The notes under the pieces: model-generated
What the model was told of the DNA's origin: nothing
The model's input: only the letters and a program-made list of their open reading frames with translations
The model's database searches: none
Origin: Lachnospiraceae bacterium
GTDB lineage: Bacteria; Bacillota; Clostridia; Lachnospirales; Lachnospiraceae
NCBI GenBank assembly: GCA_024698715.1
Contig: JAILRA010000043.1
Span: 1-48,076, forward strand
Direction: 5' to 3'
Length of the DNA stretch: 48,076 nucleotides
Part shown: positions 26,102-34,498 of the stretch, piece after piece
Position numbering within the stretch: position 1 is the stretch's first letter
How the letters are laid out: each line of letters opens with the position of its first letter
Position numbers and translations under genes: made by a program

Positions 26102-28540
26102 ATGTCAAAACAGGAAAGAACAGTAAATGATACAATCGTAAAAAAGAAAGGTTTCGATTATGAAACCGTTATCTTTGTGATAGCGGTTTCATTGTTTTTG
26201 ATTACTGTTATTCTTGATATGTCGCTTATCGGTATTGACGGCAGGGTGACGCAGATCATCAGATACACCGCATACGGACTTGTTGTGATCAAGTCGGCGG
26301 CAGGGCTTTTTTTACGCAAATACAAGTGGGACGAACTGATCAAATATCTTATTGCGATAGTGATACTCGGGATCGGCTATATATTTAACCGGAATAAGGT
26401 TATGCTTCTTTATTCGATAATCGCTTTTGCGGCCGTAAATATTGAAACCGAACTTCTTATGAAAGTGTATTTTTGTGTTCAGGGCGTTCTGGTAACGGGC
26501 ATAGTAATACTGTCAAGACTCGGACTCATTTTCGATTACATATATGAGGAACCTGACAGGATAAGACATTTTCTGGGATTCGAGTATACTACATATTCAC
26601 CCATATTTTTCCTTTTTATGATCCTTGAATATGTTTTCATCAAAAAGGGAAAAATCAATATTTTTGAATATCTGGCGGGACTCAGTGTTTCTCTTATTCT
26701 GTTCAAATGGACGGGAACAAAATTTGCATTTTTGGCGAGTGTTGCTACACTTACATTCTTCTTTGCAACTCAGATCCGGATGAAGAAGGGAGTTATCACC
26801 CAAAAGATCGGAATAGCTTTATGTGCGATCCCCTGGCTTTCGGCAGCATTGAGCATATGGGCACAGGCGGCATATAATGAGAACGGTGCCGGATGGGCTC
26901 GCATCAATGAAATCCTTCATCAGAGGCTCAGACTCGGACATGATGCAATCGGAACTTACGGTTTCAGTCTGTTCGGAAAAGTAATAGACTGGGTAGGCTC
27001 TTCATACAAAGAAATGGTTCCGGAAAACTACAATTACGTGGACTGTTCCTATCTTCAGATAGCATTACAGCAGGGATTTGTGTTTCTGATCCTCGTTCTG
27101 GTCTTATATACATACTCCATTATCGTAATGATCAAAAACAAAAAGTATTACGGAGCGTGGATAATAGGGATCATTTGTCTGTTTTCCATTACGGAGCCCA
27201 GACTCGTAAATGTGGTATTCAATCCTTTTGTGGCAGCAGGCATTACACTGATAGGTGCCGGCAGCAGACTAAAGAATGATCAAAATCCAGAAAACGATCC
27301 TTCAAAGATCACAATCCCCGGTCTGCTTGAAAAAAGCTCCAACATCGTATTCTGTGTAGGAAGCAAATCCATCGGACAGTACGGCGGCTACGAGTCATTC
27401 GTAAAGGGACTCGTGGAACTTGACAAAGATGATTCATACCTTTATTTTGTCGCATGCAAAGCAAACGGCGAAGGCTGTATGATCCCTGAAAAACTTGACG
27501 GTGCGAAAAAGATCGGAGAGACTGAATTTGTATATGAAAAAGCGGTCGGATTTCTGATCAACGCCAACACAAAACTCGGACCTGCTCAGGCTATAAAATA
27601 TGATATCGATTCGCTTAAAGCGACCATTGAATATATAGAAAAATACAATATCAAGAATGCCAAAGTTTACGTTATGGCATGCCGTATCGGACCGTTCTTC
27701 GGAAGTTATGTACGAAAGCTTCATAAGCTTGGCGCGAAGGTATTCATCAATCCCGACGGACACGAATGGAAAAGGAGCAAATGGTCCGCTCCGGTACGTG
27801 CATACTGGAAATATTCAGAGAAACTGATGGTCAAAAATGCGGACGTTATAATCTGCGACAGTATCAATATAGAAAAATATATTAAAGGAACTTACGCAGG
27901 TTTCAACCCGCAAACAACATTTATTGCATACGGTGCGGATGAGACCAAATCGGAGCTTCCCGATGACTATCCCGCATTGGTTGAATGGAATAAAAAGAAC
28001 AATCCCGAAGGGAAGCCTTATTATCTGATAGTCGGACGTTTCGTACCCGAAAACAATTACGAGACCATGATCCGTGAGTTTATCGCTTCTTCGACGGACA
28101 AGAAACTAATCGTAATCACGACGGACAATCCCAAATTCCGTCAAAAACTTGAAGACGAACTGCATTTTTCGAACGATCCGAGAATATGCTTTGCCGGAAC
28201 CGTATATGACAGACAGATGCTCAAGAAGATCCGTGAGAACGCATTTGCGTACCTTCACGGACATGAGGTCGGCGGGACTAATCCAAGCCTTTTGGAATCC
28301 TTAAGCAGTACAAAGCTGAATCTTTTATATAATGTCGGTTTTAACGAGGAAGTTGCCGGGGATTCCGCTCTTTACTGGAGCAAGGATGCAGGAAGTCTTT
28401 CGGAACTTATCGAAAAAGCGGATAAACTGAGTACCGAAGAGATCAAAGAATTCAGCCGAAAGGCACATGACAGGATCAAAGAATCCTACAGATGGGATTA
28501 TATAATTGACAGCCTTCATGGAATATGGGAAAAGAACTGA
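26102..28540 (+). CDS. Polysaccharide polymerase (Wzy-like) fused to a family 4 glycosyltransferase
   Basis: The 812-residue protein has two parts. Residues 1-about 400 contain about ten membrane helices and a large outside loop (AGWARINEILHQRLRLGHDA ... GSSYKEMVPENYNYVD), as in Wzy/O-antigen polymerases that join repeat units outside the cell. From about residue 410 a cytoplasmic GT-B domain begins: VGSKSIGQYGGYESFVKGLV is typical of the DUF1972/Cps2T rhamnosyltransferase-like group, followed by FINPDGHEWKRSKWSAPVRA, YLIVGRFVPENNYETMI and HEVGGTNPSLLESL. The two activities are normally in separate proteins. The fusion is read without interruption and both halves look complete, so it is not a sequence error. 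The gene starts with a GGAAA ribosome site and is followed 15 bases later by the next. Confidence 0.85.
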   Translation: MSKQERTVNDTIVKKKGFDYETVIFVIAVSLFLITVILDMSLIGIDGRVTQIIRYTAYGLVVIKSAAGLFLRKYKWDELIKYLIAIVILGIGYIFNRNKVMLLYSIIAFAAVNIETELLMKVYFCVQGVLVTGIVILSRLGLIFDYIYEEPDRIRHFLGFEYTTYSPIFFLFMILEYVFIKKGKINIFEYLAGLSVSLILFKWTGTKFAFLASVATLTFFFATQIRMKKGVITQKIGIALCAIPWLSAALSIWAQAAYNENGAGWARINEILHQRLRLGHDAIGTYGFSLFGKVIDWVGSSYKEMVPENYNYVDCSYLQIALQQGFVFLILVLVLYTYSIIVMIKNKKYYGAWIIGIICLFSITEPRLVNVVFNPFVAAGITLIGAGSRLKNDQNPENDPSKITIPGLLEKSSNIVFCVGSKSIGQYGGYESFVKGLVELDKDDSYLYFVACKANGEGCMIPEKLDGAKKIGETEFVYEKAVGFLINANTKLGPAQAIKYDIDSLKATIEYIEKYNIKNAKVYVMACRIGPFFGSYVRKLHKLGAKVFINPDGHEWKRSKWSAPVRAYWKYSEKLMVKNADVIICDSINIEKYIKGTYAGFNPQTTFIAYGADETKSELPDDYPALVEWNKKNNPEGKPYYLIVGRFVPENNYETMIREFIASSTDKKLIVITTDNPKFRQKLEDELHFSNDPRICFAGTVYDRQMLKKIRENAFAYLHGHEVGGTNPSLLESLSSTKLNLLYNVGFNEEVAGDSALYWSKDAGSLSELIEKADKLSTEEIKEFSRKAHDRIKESYRWDYIIDSLHGIWEKN

Positions 28541-28555
28541 TACAGGAGCTTTTTA

Positions 28556-30124
28556 ATGAAAGAGAAAACAAAGATCAAACTGAATGACCGGTTGCAAAAG
28601 ATCCCGAATACCGTAAAAGCGGCTTTCATCAGCTGTTTTATAAGTGGATTTGTCGCTCATCTTTTTGCTTTCACAAATATCATTCCGAATCCCGACGGAA
28701 TTTCCCGTGTATATGACCTTCAGCAGATGACTGTTTCGGGCAGATGGTTTCTTCATTATGCTTCCGCATGGAACGGTTATGTTCAGGCGCCTGCACTTAT
28801 CGGATTCTTCTCGGTTTTGTTTGTTGCGATCGCCGCTTCTTTTGCGGTCTGCGTTCTGGAAATTAAGAAGCCTGTATTTGCAGCGTTTATCGGAGCGTTA
28901 ATGATCGTTTTTCCGTCTGTTTCGTTCACGTTTCTGTTTATGTTCACCGCATCCGCATACTGCTTTGCGATAATGCTGGCGGTCATCTCGGTATGGTTGA
29001 CCAAAAAATATAAATCAGGATTCCTTGCAGGCTCTGTTTTGCTTGCATGTGCTACCGGAACTTACCAGGCTTATATTTCGGTCGGAGCTTCTCTGGCTTT
29101 GATCGCCCTTATTCTTTTTGTTCTTGATAAAGACAGGAAGATAAAAGACATACTGCTTCTTGCGCTTCGTTTCATCGCACTTCTTGCAATGGGACTCTTG
29201 CTCTACGCAGTGATCCTTAAGATATTCCTTTTTGCAAAAGATCTTACACTTATCGATTACAGGGGAATAAGCAGCATGGGTTCGGCATCCTGGTTTAAGG
29301 ATACGATCTTAAAGATTCCTTCAGCTTATCGTAAGTTCTTAAGTTACTATTTTAAGGTTAACGGATTTGCAAAATATACTACTTTGTTCAGTGTTGTGAT
29401 CAATATTGCATTCCTTGTTCTGGGACTTTATTCAATGATCATGAATATCATTTTGAACAAACGCCACAAAGCGCCCGAGGCGATAATATGTCTGATCGTT
29501 CTTCTTGTATTCGTTCCTTTGGCATTCAATCTGACCGTATTGATGGGAGATGCTTCGCCGATCATGCGTTATTCTCTTGTCTTTTCATATATCATCGTAC
29601 TGGCTCTGACGGACAGGACGGATAAACAGATACCGCAGATCGCACTCGGTGCGGCAAGTATTCTTATACTTATCGTATCCATGCAGATCGGAAATCTGGC
29701 ATACACCGCTTATGCTACGGAACATCGTGCCGCAGAATCGTTCGCCACGAGACTGGTCGAAAGGATCGAAACCACGCCCGGATACAGGAGTGACATGGAA
29801 GTGGTCATCATCGGAGGATTTCCGAAAAATGTATATCATAACGAAATTGAGGAATTTGAACTTATAGCGGATCCCGTAGCGGCATCAGTAATACCTAATA
29901 CCAAGCACGTATACTATTATCTTAACGACTGGCTTAACGTTACATGGAAAATGCCGGATGAAAGCATAATGATGGAAGTATCCGACAGCGAAGAATTCAA
30001 GGCAATGCCTCTTTATCCGAGCGACGGAAGTGTGGTCATTTCAGGCGACAGGGTTATCGTAAGACTGTCGGAGGCATATACCCCCAAGGCTGCATTTGAA
30101 ATTCAGTATGAGAACAGAAGATAA
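28556..30124 (+). CDS. Membrane glycosyltransferase, GtrII-like (PF14264 type)
   Basis: The 522-residue protein has about eleven hydrophobic helices. The N-terminal part has IPNPDGISRVYD and SGRWFLHY, which is the acidic outside loop of GtrII-like enzymes that transfer glucose from polyprenyl-phosphate glucose to a polymer outside the cell. The C-terminal 110 residues (from about 410) are a soluble outside domain with no known name. It probably adds a side-chain sugar to the polymer made in this locus; the matching GtrA/GtrB pair (flippase and glucosyl-lipid maker) was not found in the window. AGGAG lies 7 bases before the ATG. It overlaps nothing and is 19 bases upstream of the phosphodiesterase gene. 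Confidence 0.78.
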   Translation: MKEKTKIKLNDRLQKIPNTVKAAFISCFISGFVAHLFAFTNIIPNPDGISRVYDLQQMTVSGRWFLHYASAWNGYVQAPALIGFFSVLFVAIAASFAVCVLEIKKPVFAAFIGALMIVFPSVSFTFLFMFTASAYCFAIMLAVISVWLTKKYKSGFLAGSVLLACATGTYQAYISVGASLALIALILFVLDKDRKIKDILLLALRFIALLAMGLLLYAVILKIFLFAKDLTLIDYRGISSMGSASWFKDTILKIPSAYRKFLSYYFKVNGFAKYTTLFSVVINIAFLVLGLYSMIMNIILNKRHKAPEAIICLIVLLVFVPLAFNLTVLMGDASPIMRYSLVFSYIIVLALTDRTDKQIPQIALGAASILILIVSMQIGNLAYTAYATEHRAAESFATRLVERIETTPGYRSDMEVVIIGGFPKNVYHNEIEEFELIADPVAASVIPNTKHVYYYLNDWLNVTWKMPDESIMMEVSDSEEFKAMPLYPSDGSVVISGDRVIVRLSEAYTPKAAFEIQYENRR

Positions 30125-30143
30125 AAAGAAAGAAGGAAAAAGG

Positions 30144-31661
30144 ATGAATAATGTTAAACGCAATATCGTCATTGGCATTATCTGTCTTTTTTCTGTTGTG
30201 CTTTTACAGGCCGGTTTTCTCTTTTTCTTTTACAACCGCGGGATTAAAAACTGCGAATCGGTGACTTCGATGTACTGGAGTGCAATGGGCGGAAAAGCCG
30301 ACGAAAGGCTTGTCCTTGATTCGAATGATCCGACGGTTTCGCAAAGGATCAAAAGTCCGCACAATGCTCTCGAACAGGTGATCCTCTTTTTTTATCACTG
30401 CGATGTTCCCGATTCAGGAAAACTTATTGTCAGCATTAAGGACGCTAAAGGAAATGTTCTGGCCGAGAATTCAGTTGATCTGGCTTATTATAACGAGGAT
30501 GTCTTATGTTCAATAACGGATCTTCAGGACATTGATCCCGGAAAAGAAAAAGAATTCGAAGTTGTGATCACGATATCCGACATCGGTGATGATCATATAG
30601 AAGTCGGTATTGCAAGCGACCCTTCAAAGCCCCGAATTTTTGAAAGCTTTTCAAACGGGACGGCATTGTTTACGGGTATAAAATGTACCTACACCGACAA
30701 TGCGGATCTGATCGCCGGTATAAAAAAATTTATTGCAGTCTTTTCATTTATAGATATTCTGTGCCTTATCTGGATCATCGGGATCGTATCGAAAAAATAT
30801 AAGATTTCCGTGATCTTATCAGCTGCTCTTTTGATATGCATCGGAGCATTTTTCGGGTATTCGAAATTCAGACAGTCAAGAGAGTGGTATGAAAGATTTC
30901 CATATATTTCGCATGCTCTGGGAAGCACCGAGAGCGAGGATTTCATGATGCGAAATTCCTATGAAGCTTTCGAACGTTCCTATGCAGGCGGGTACAAGGT
31001 TTTTGAAGTTGATTTTGCACAGACTTCTGACGGAAAGATCGCACTCAAACATGACTGGCTTGACAATTCCGCATTTCCTGACTTTGAAGACGGGTACGTT
31101 CCGACCCTGGATGAGTTTTTAAATGCAAAGCAGGCCGGACAATACACAACCATGGATATAAATATGCTTTTGGATATGATGGTAGAGCATAAGGATATCT
31201 ATGTAGTCACCGATTCGAAAGAAAGCGGATTCGGGATAACTTCAAAGCAGTTTACTGAGATAAGCGAAGCACTTGAAAACTATACTCCCGCACAAAGACG
31301 ACATATCAAAGATCATATGATCGTGCAGATATACAATGACGATATGTACTATGCGATAGAAAACACATTTGATGCAGAGCATTATATTTATACCATATAT
31401 CAGAGAGGCAATGCGGATAATCTCGACAGCCTTTTCAGATTCTGCAGAGATAATGACATTCCCGTGATAACCGTTCCCTTTAAATGGTGGGATGAAAGAC
31501 TGTGCAATGAAATGAACGATTCGGGATTCACATATTATCTGCATACACTCAACGACCCAAAAGATATAGCATCTTTGTTTGAAGCAGGTGCCGACGGCGT
31601 TTATGTGGATGAACCCGATCTCAACGATCTGAAAAAAGAAATACAAAATAATAAAAGATAG
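30144..31661 (+). CDS. Membrane-anchored GDPD-like phosphodiesterase
   Basis: The ATG at 30144 has AAGGA upstream and gives 505 residues. A first membrane helix (about 8-30) is followed by an outside beta-rich domain (about 45-185), two more helices (about 200-250) and a C-terminal glycerophosphodiester phosphodiesterase domain. Its signature is present: H257 in SHALG (the usual HRG His), NSYEAFERSYAGGYKVFEVD with the E-x-D pair, and ALKHDW with HD. Such enzymes cut glycerol-phosphate groups from phosphodiesters. The outside domain is homologous to that of the next protein (ILFFYHCDVPDSGKLIVSIK against ILEFDDFSPSDTATLKVTLE). It is placed between a GtrII-like enzyme and a phosphoglycerol transferase, so it probably trims or turns over glycerophosphate added to the polymer. 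Confidence 0.85.
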   Translation: MNNVKRNIVIGIICLFSVVLLQAGFLFFFYNRGIKNCESVTSMYWSAMGGKADERLVLDSNDPTVSQRIKSPHNALEQVILFFYHCDVPDSGKLIVSIKDAKGNVLAENSVDLAYYNEDVLCSITDLQDIDPGKEKEFEVVITISDIGDDHIEVGIASDPSKPRIFESFSNGTALFTGIKCTYTDNADLIAGIKKFIAVFSFIDILCLIWIIGIVSKKYKISVILSAALLICIGAFFGYSKFRQSREWYERFPYISHALGSTESEDFMMRNSYEAFERSYAGGYKVFEVDFAQTSDGKIALKHDWLDNSAFPDFEDGYVPTLDEFLNAKQAGQYTTMDINMLLDMMVEHKDIYVVTDSKESGFGITSKQFTEISEALENYTPAQRRHIKDHMIVQIYNDDMYYAIENTFDAEHYIYTIYQRGNADNLDSLFRFCRDNDIPVITVPFKWWDERLCNEMNDSGFTYYLHTLNDPKDIASLFEAGADGVYVDEPDLNDLKKEIQNNKR

Positions 31662-31682
31662 ACTGATCAGGAAAGATCAAAA

Positions 31683-34196
31683 ATGACAAAGACCGATAAA
31701 GAAAAAAACAACAGTAAAAACAGAATAAGCATCGTAAGCCTTATCCCTTCCGTTCTGATTGTATGCATGCTCGTCATTTGCGTATTGAGCATTAAGCATT
31801 ACGGCGAAGATTTAAAAGAGAGCCGTATTGTCGAACACTGGTCACACAATTATGCGACATGGTTCAGGAATATTTCCTTAAAAGAGGGCGAGGTTGTACA
31901 GACATTCAAGACTTCAACACCCGATATGCAGGAATTCATTCTGGAATTCGATGATTTTTCACCTTCGGATACTGCAACTTTAAAAGTTACTCTCGAGGAT
32001 TCAAAGGGAAATGTATATTATACCTACGAATGTCCGACAAGTGCATTCGGCGAATCCTATCCTTTTTATCTGGTAGCAAAGCCCGAAGAGAAACTTCCTT
32101 CGAACGGTCAGTACGAGATACATATTTCCATAGATTCGGGCGAAAGCGATATTTCCGTACGTGCAATAACCAGAGAGGGAACACATGCTTCGGTAAAGAA
32201 ACTGACCGTAAACGGCGAGAAAAGAAACGAGCTCGTTCTTTATATGTTCCAGCAATACAATCGTGAATATTCCTACGTTACGATTTGGATGACCATTCTT
32301 GCAGTTTCACTTTTCGTATCACTCCTGCCGGCTCTGATTCCTTCGGCCATTCCGGCAAAGATATGGAATTATCTTAATATCTTTGCGTTGACACCCGTTA
32401 TATATTATCTGATGCAAAAGATAGATCAGGGCGGACTGGACAGTGTATATCGGAAATACATTTACATCAATCTGCTTTTGATACTGGCAGTATTCATGAT
32501 CATCAAGGGACTGATCCCCGGCATTTCATTTTACGTGACCGTTGCCTTTTCGGTCCTCTGGGCAGTCGTAAACTTCTATGTAATCTTATATAAGGGCGAC
32601 AGTTTTCTTCTGACGCAGCTCAGTGCGTTCTCAACCACCGCGAGCGTAATAGACAACTATCGTTTTGAAGTAACGCCCAAAATAATGACCTGCATAGTGG
32701 TTGCGGTCAGCTTTATTTCGACTCAGCTCTGTGCGGACATAAGGCTTCTGGAAAACAGGATCAAAGCTAAAAGATCAATAGAAATAACCGTCAATGCAGT
32801 AAAAGAAAAAGCAGGAACAATAGCCGGCAAAACAAAAGGTAAAAAAGCCATATTGTATATTGCCAACCATTTGCCTTTTCTGGCAGCAGGACTTATTGTT
32901 TTTGTTCTGATCTATACTAATAAAGAAGTTTCGGAGTTTTCTCTCTTTAATCTGGATTCCAGTATTGCAAAAGAAGGATACCTGTATTCAAATCTCTGTG
33001 TGGTCAAACTGTCACATTATTCGAAGCCTCTTAAATATTCAGAGAATGAAATAAACCGGATAATATCGGATATCGAGCCCGCAGAAGACATGGCGGGTGA
33101 TATTATTCCGCAAAACATAATAGTAATAATGAACGAAAGCCTTTGCGATTTAAGGATCATTTCCGATTTCGAGACCGATGAGGAATTCATGCCGTTCATT
33201 GACGGACTTGATGAGAACACGATCAAGGGAAATATGTATGTGAATACTTTCGGCGGAGGAACCAGTATTACCGAATACGAATTCCTTACCGGCAATACCG
33301 AAAGCTTTTTCCCGGCGGGCTCCAATCCCTACGCGAGTCTCTGCAAAAACGAGGAATCGGGAATAACCAAAACTCTTAAATCGCAGGGATTCCATACGGT
33401 GGCAATGCATCCTTACGGGGCAACAAACTGGAACAGGGATAAAGTCTATCCTGCAATGGGATTTGACGAATTTATCGACGGAAGCGGGTACGAAGGATAC
33501 GAAACCATTCGCGAATATGTTTCCGATAAGGGAGATTTCCAAAAGATAATCGATTACGTGGAAAACTTCGACAAAGACGAGAGACTCTTCATATTTAATG
33601 TAACGATGCAGAATCACGGCGGTTATGATGTCAATCACGGAAATATCGACAATCCGATTAAGATCGATGGAGTGAGCGACTATCTGCCCGCGGAGATCTA
33701 TCTCGGCCTTGTTAAAGAATCCGACAATGCTTTTAAATATCTTACGGATTATTTCAGCAATGTGTCCGAACCGACGATGATCGTTATGTTCGGAGACCAT
33801 AATCCCGCATTTACCGAGGAGTTCTTCCTTGAACTTTACGATAAGCGCGGCGGCATGAACGATCTTGAAGATGCTACATGCAAATATACGACTCAGTACA
33901 TTATCTGGACGAATTACGATTCCGATTTTGACGAGCCGGATACCATCAGTACCAATTATCTCGGCAGTTACGTGCTTTTGTGTTCGAATCTTGAGATGAC
34001 GGAATATGATAAATTCCTTCTCAAACAGCGCAAAAAAGTGTCAGCGATAGGAAAATTCGGGATAAAAATGCCTGACGGAACATTCAAGGGCTATCCCGAT
34101 ACAGATAACAGTCTTCTGGAAGATTACAAAATTCTTCAGTATCTTCGTGTTGAGGACAGGAATAAGGATTATTACGATATTTTTAATATTCAATAA
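31683..34196 (+). CDS. LTA-synthase-like phosphoglycerol transferase (sulfatase family)
   Basis: The 837-residue protein has an N-terminal helix (about 18-40), an outside domain shared with the preceding protein (about 45-185), several membrane helices (about 200-425) and an outside sulfatase-type domain (about 470-835). It reads IIVIMNESLCDLRI, then GGGTSITEYEFLTGNTE with the nucleophile T527, MHPYGATNWNRD and FGDHNPAF, which is the MdoB/LtaS pattern. It transfers glycerol phosphate from phosphatidylglycerol to a glycan or polymer on the cell surface. It is larger than LtaS because of the extra domain. AGGAAAG lies before the ATG. Placement suggests decoration of this locus's polysaccharide with glycerophosphate rather than classical lipoteichoic acid. 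Confidence 0.9.
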   Translation: MTKTDKEKNNSKNRISIVSLIPSVLIVCMLVICVLSIKHYGEDLKESRIVEHWSHNYATWFRNISLKEGEVVQTFKTSTPDMQEFILEFDDFSPSDTATLKVTLEDSKGNVYYTYECPTSAFGESYPFYLVAKPEEKLPSNGQYEIHISIDSGESDISVRAITREGTHASVKKLTVNGEKRNELVLYMFQQYNREYSYVTIWMTILAVSLFVSLLPALIPSAIPAKIWNYLNIFALTPVIYYLMQKIDQGGLDSVYRKYIYINLLLILAVFMIIKGLIPGISFYVTVAFSVLWAVVNFYVILYKGDSFLLTQLSAFSTTASVIDNYRFEVTPKIMTCIVVAVSFISTQLCADIRLLENRIKAKRSIEITVNAVKEKAGTIAGKTKGKKAILYIANHLPFLAAGLIVFVLIYTNKEVSEFSLFNLDSSIAKEGYLYSNLCVVKLSHYSKPLKYSENEINRIISDIEPAEDMAGDIIPQNIIVIMNESLCDLRIISDFETDEEFMPFIDGLDENTIKGNMYVNTFGGGTSITEYEFLTGNTESFFPAGSNPYASLCKNEESGITKTLKSQGFHTVAMHPYGATNWNRDKVYPAMGFDEFIDGSGYEGYETIREYVSDKGDFQKIIDYVENFDKDERLFIFNVTMQNHGGYDVNHGNIDNPIKIDGVSDYLPAEIYLGLVKESDNAFKYLTDYFSNVSEPTMIVMFGDHNPAFTEEFFLELYDKRGGMNDLEDATCKYTTQYIIWTNYDSDFDEPDTISTNYLGSYVLLCSNLEMTEYDKFLLKQRKKVSAIGKFGIKMPDGTFKGYPDTDNSLLEDYKILQYLRVEDRNKDYYDIFNIQ

Positions 34197-34498
34197 AGCC
34201 GTTTATATTTTCATCAGTTTTACTTGCTGTTTATATCCTTATTCGAATATAGAGAAGAATAAGTCATATAATCCGCGAAACAGTTTTTTCATCAGTCATA
34301 TTTCTATGGTGAAAAGAACAAATCATATAGGTATTGAATATTTGGAATTGAAATATTATAATAGTATATGTGGTTTTTCGGGTTTGGGAATACCATATAT
34401 AGTTTTATACGACAAACCGTGCTTTACAAATACAGTTAAAGCAAATAAAGCATATGAAAGTAAAAGAGTGTATAAAAGAGGAAACGGAGTAAGGAAGT
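34197..34498 (+). promoter_or_regulatory. Intergenic region with promoter of the surface-protein gene
   Basis: This 302-base gap holds no gene. TTGAAT (34334-34339) and TATAAT (34357-34362) are 17 bases apart, giving a start near 34369 and an untranslated leader of about 130 bases. The leader has the inverted segments GGTTTTTCGG and GACAAACCG but no known riboswitch was recognised. Short open frames here have no ribosome site and look like noise. No terminator for the upstream gene was found. Confidence 0.7.
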
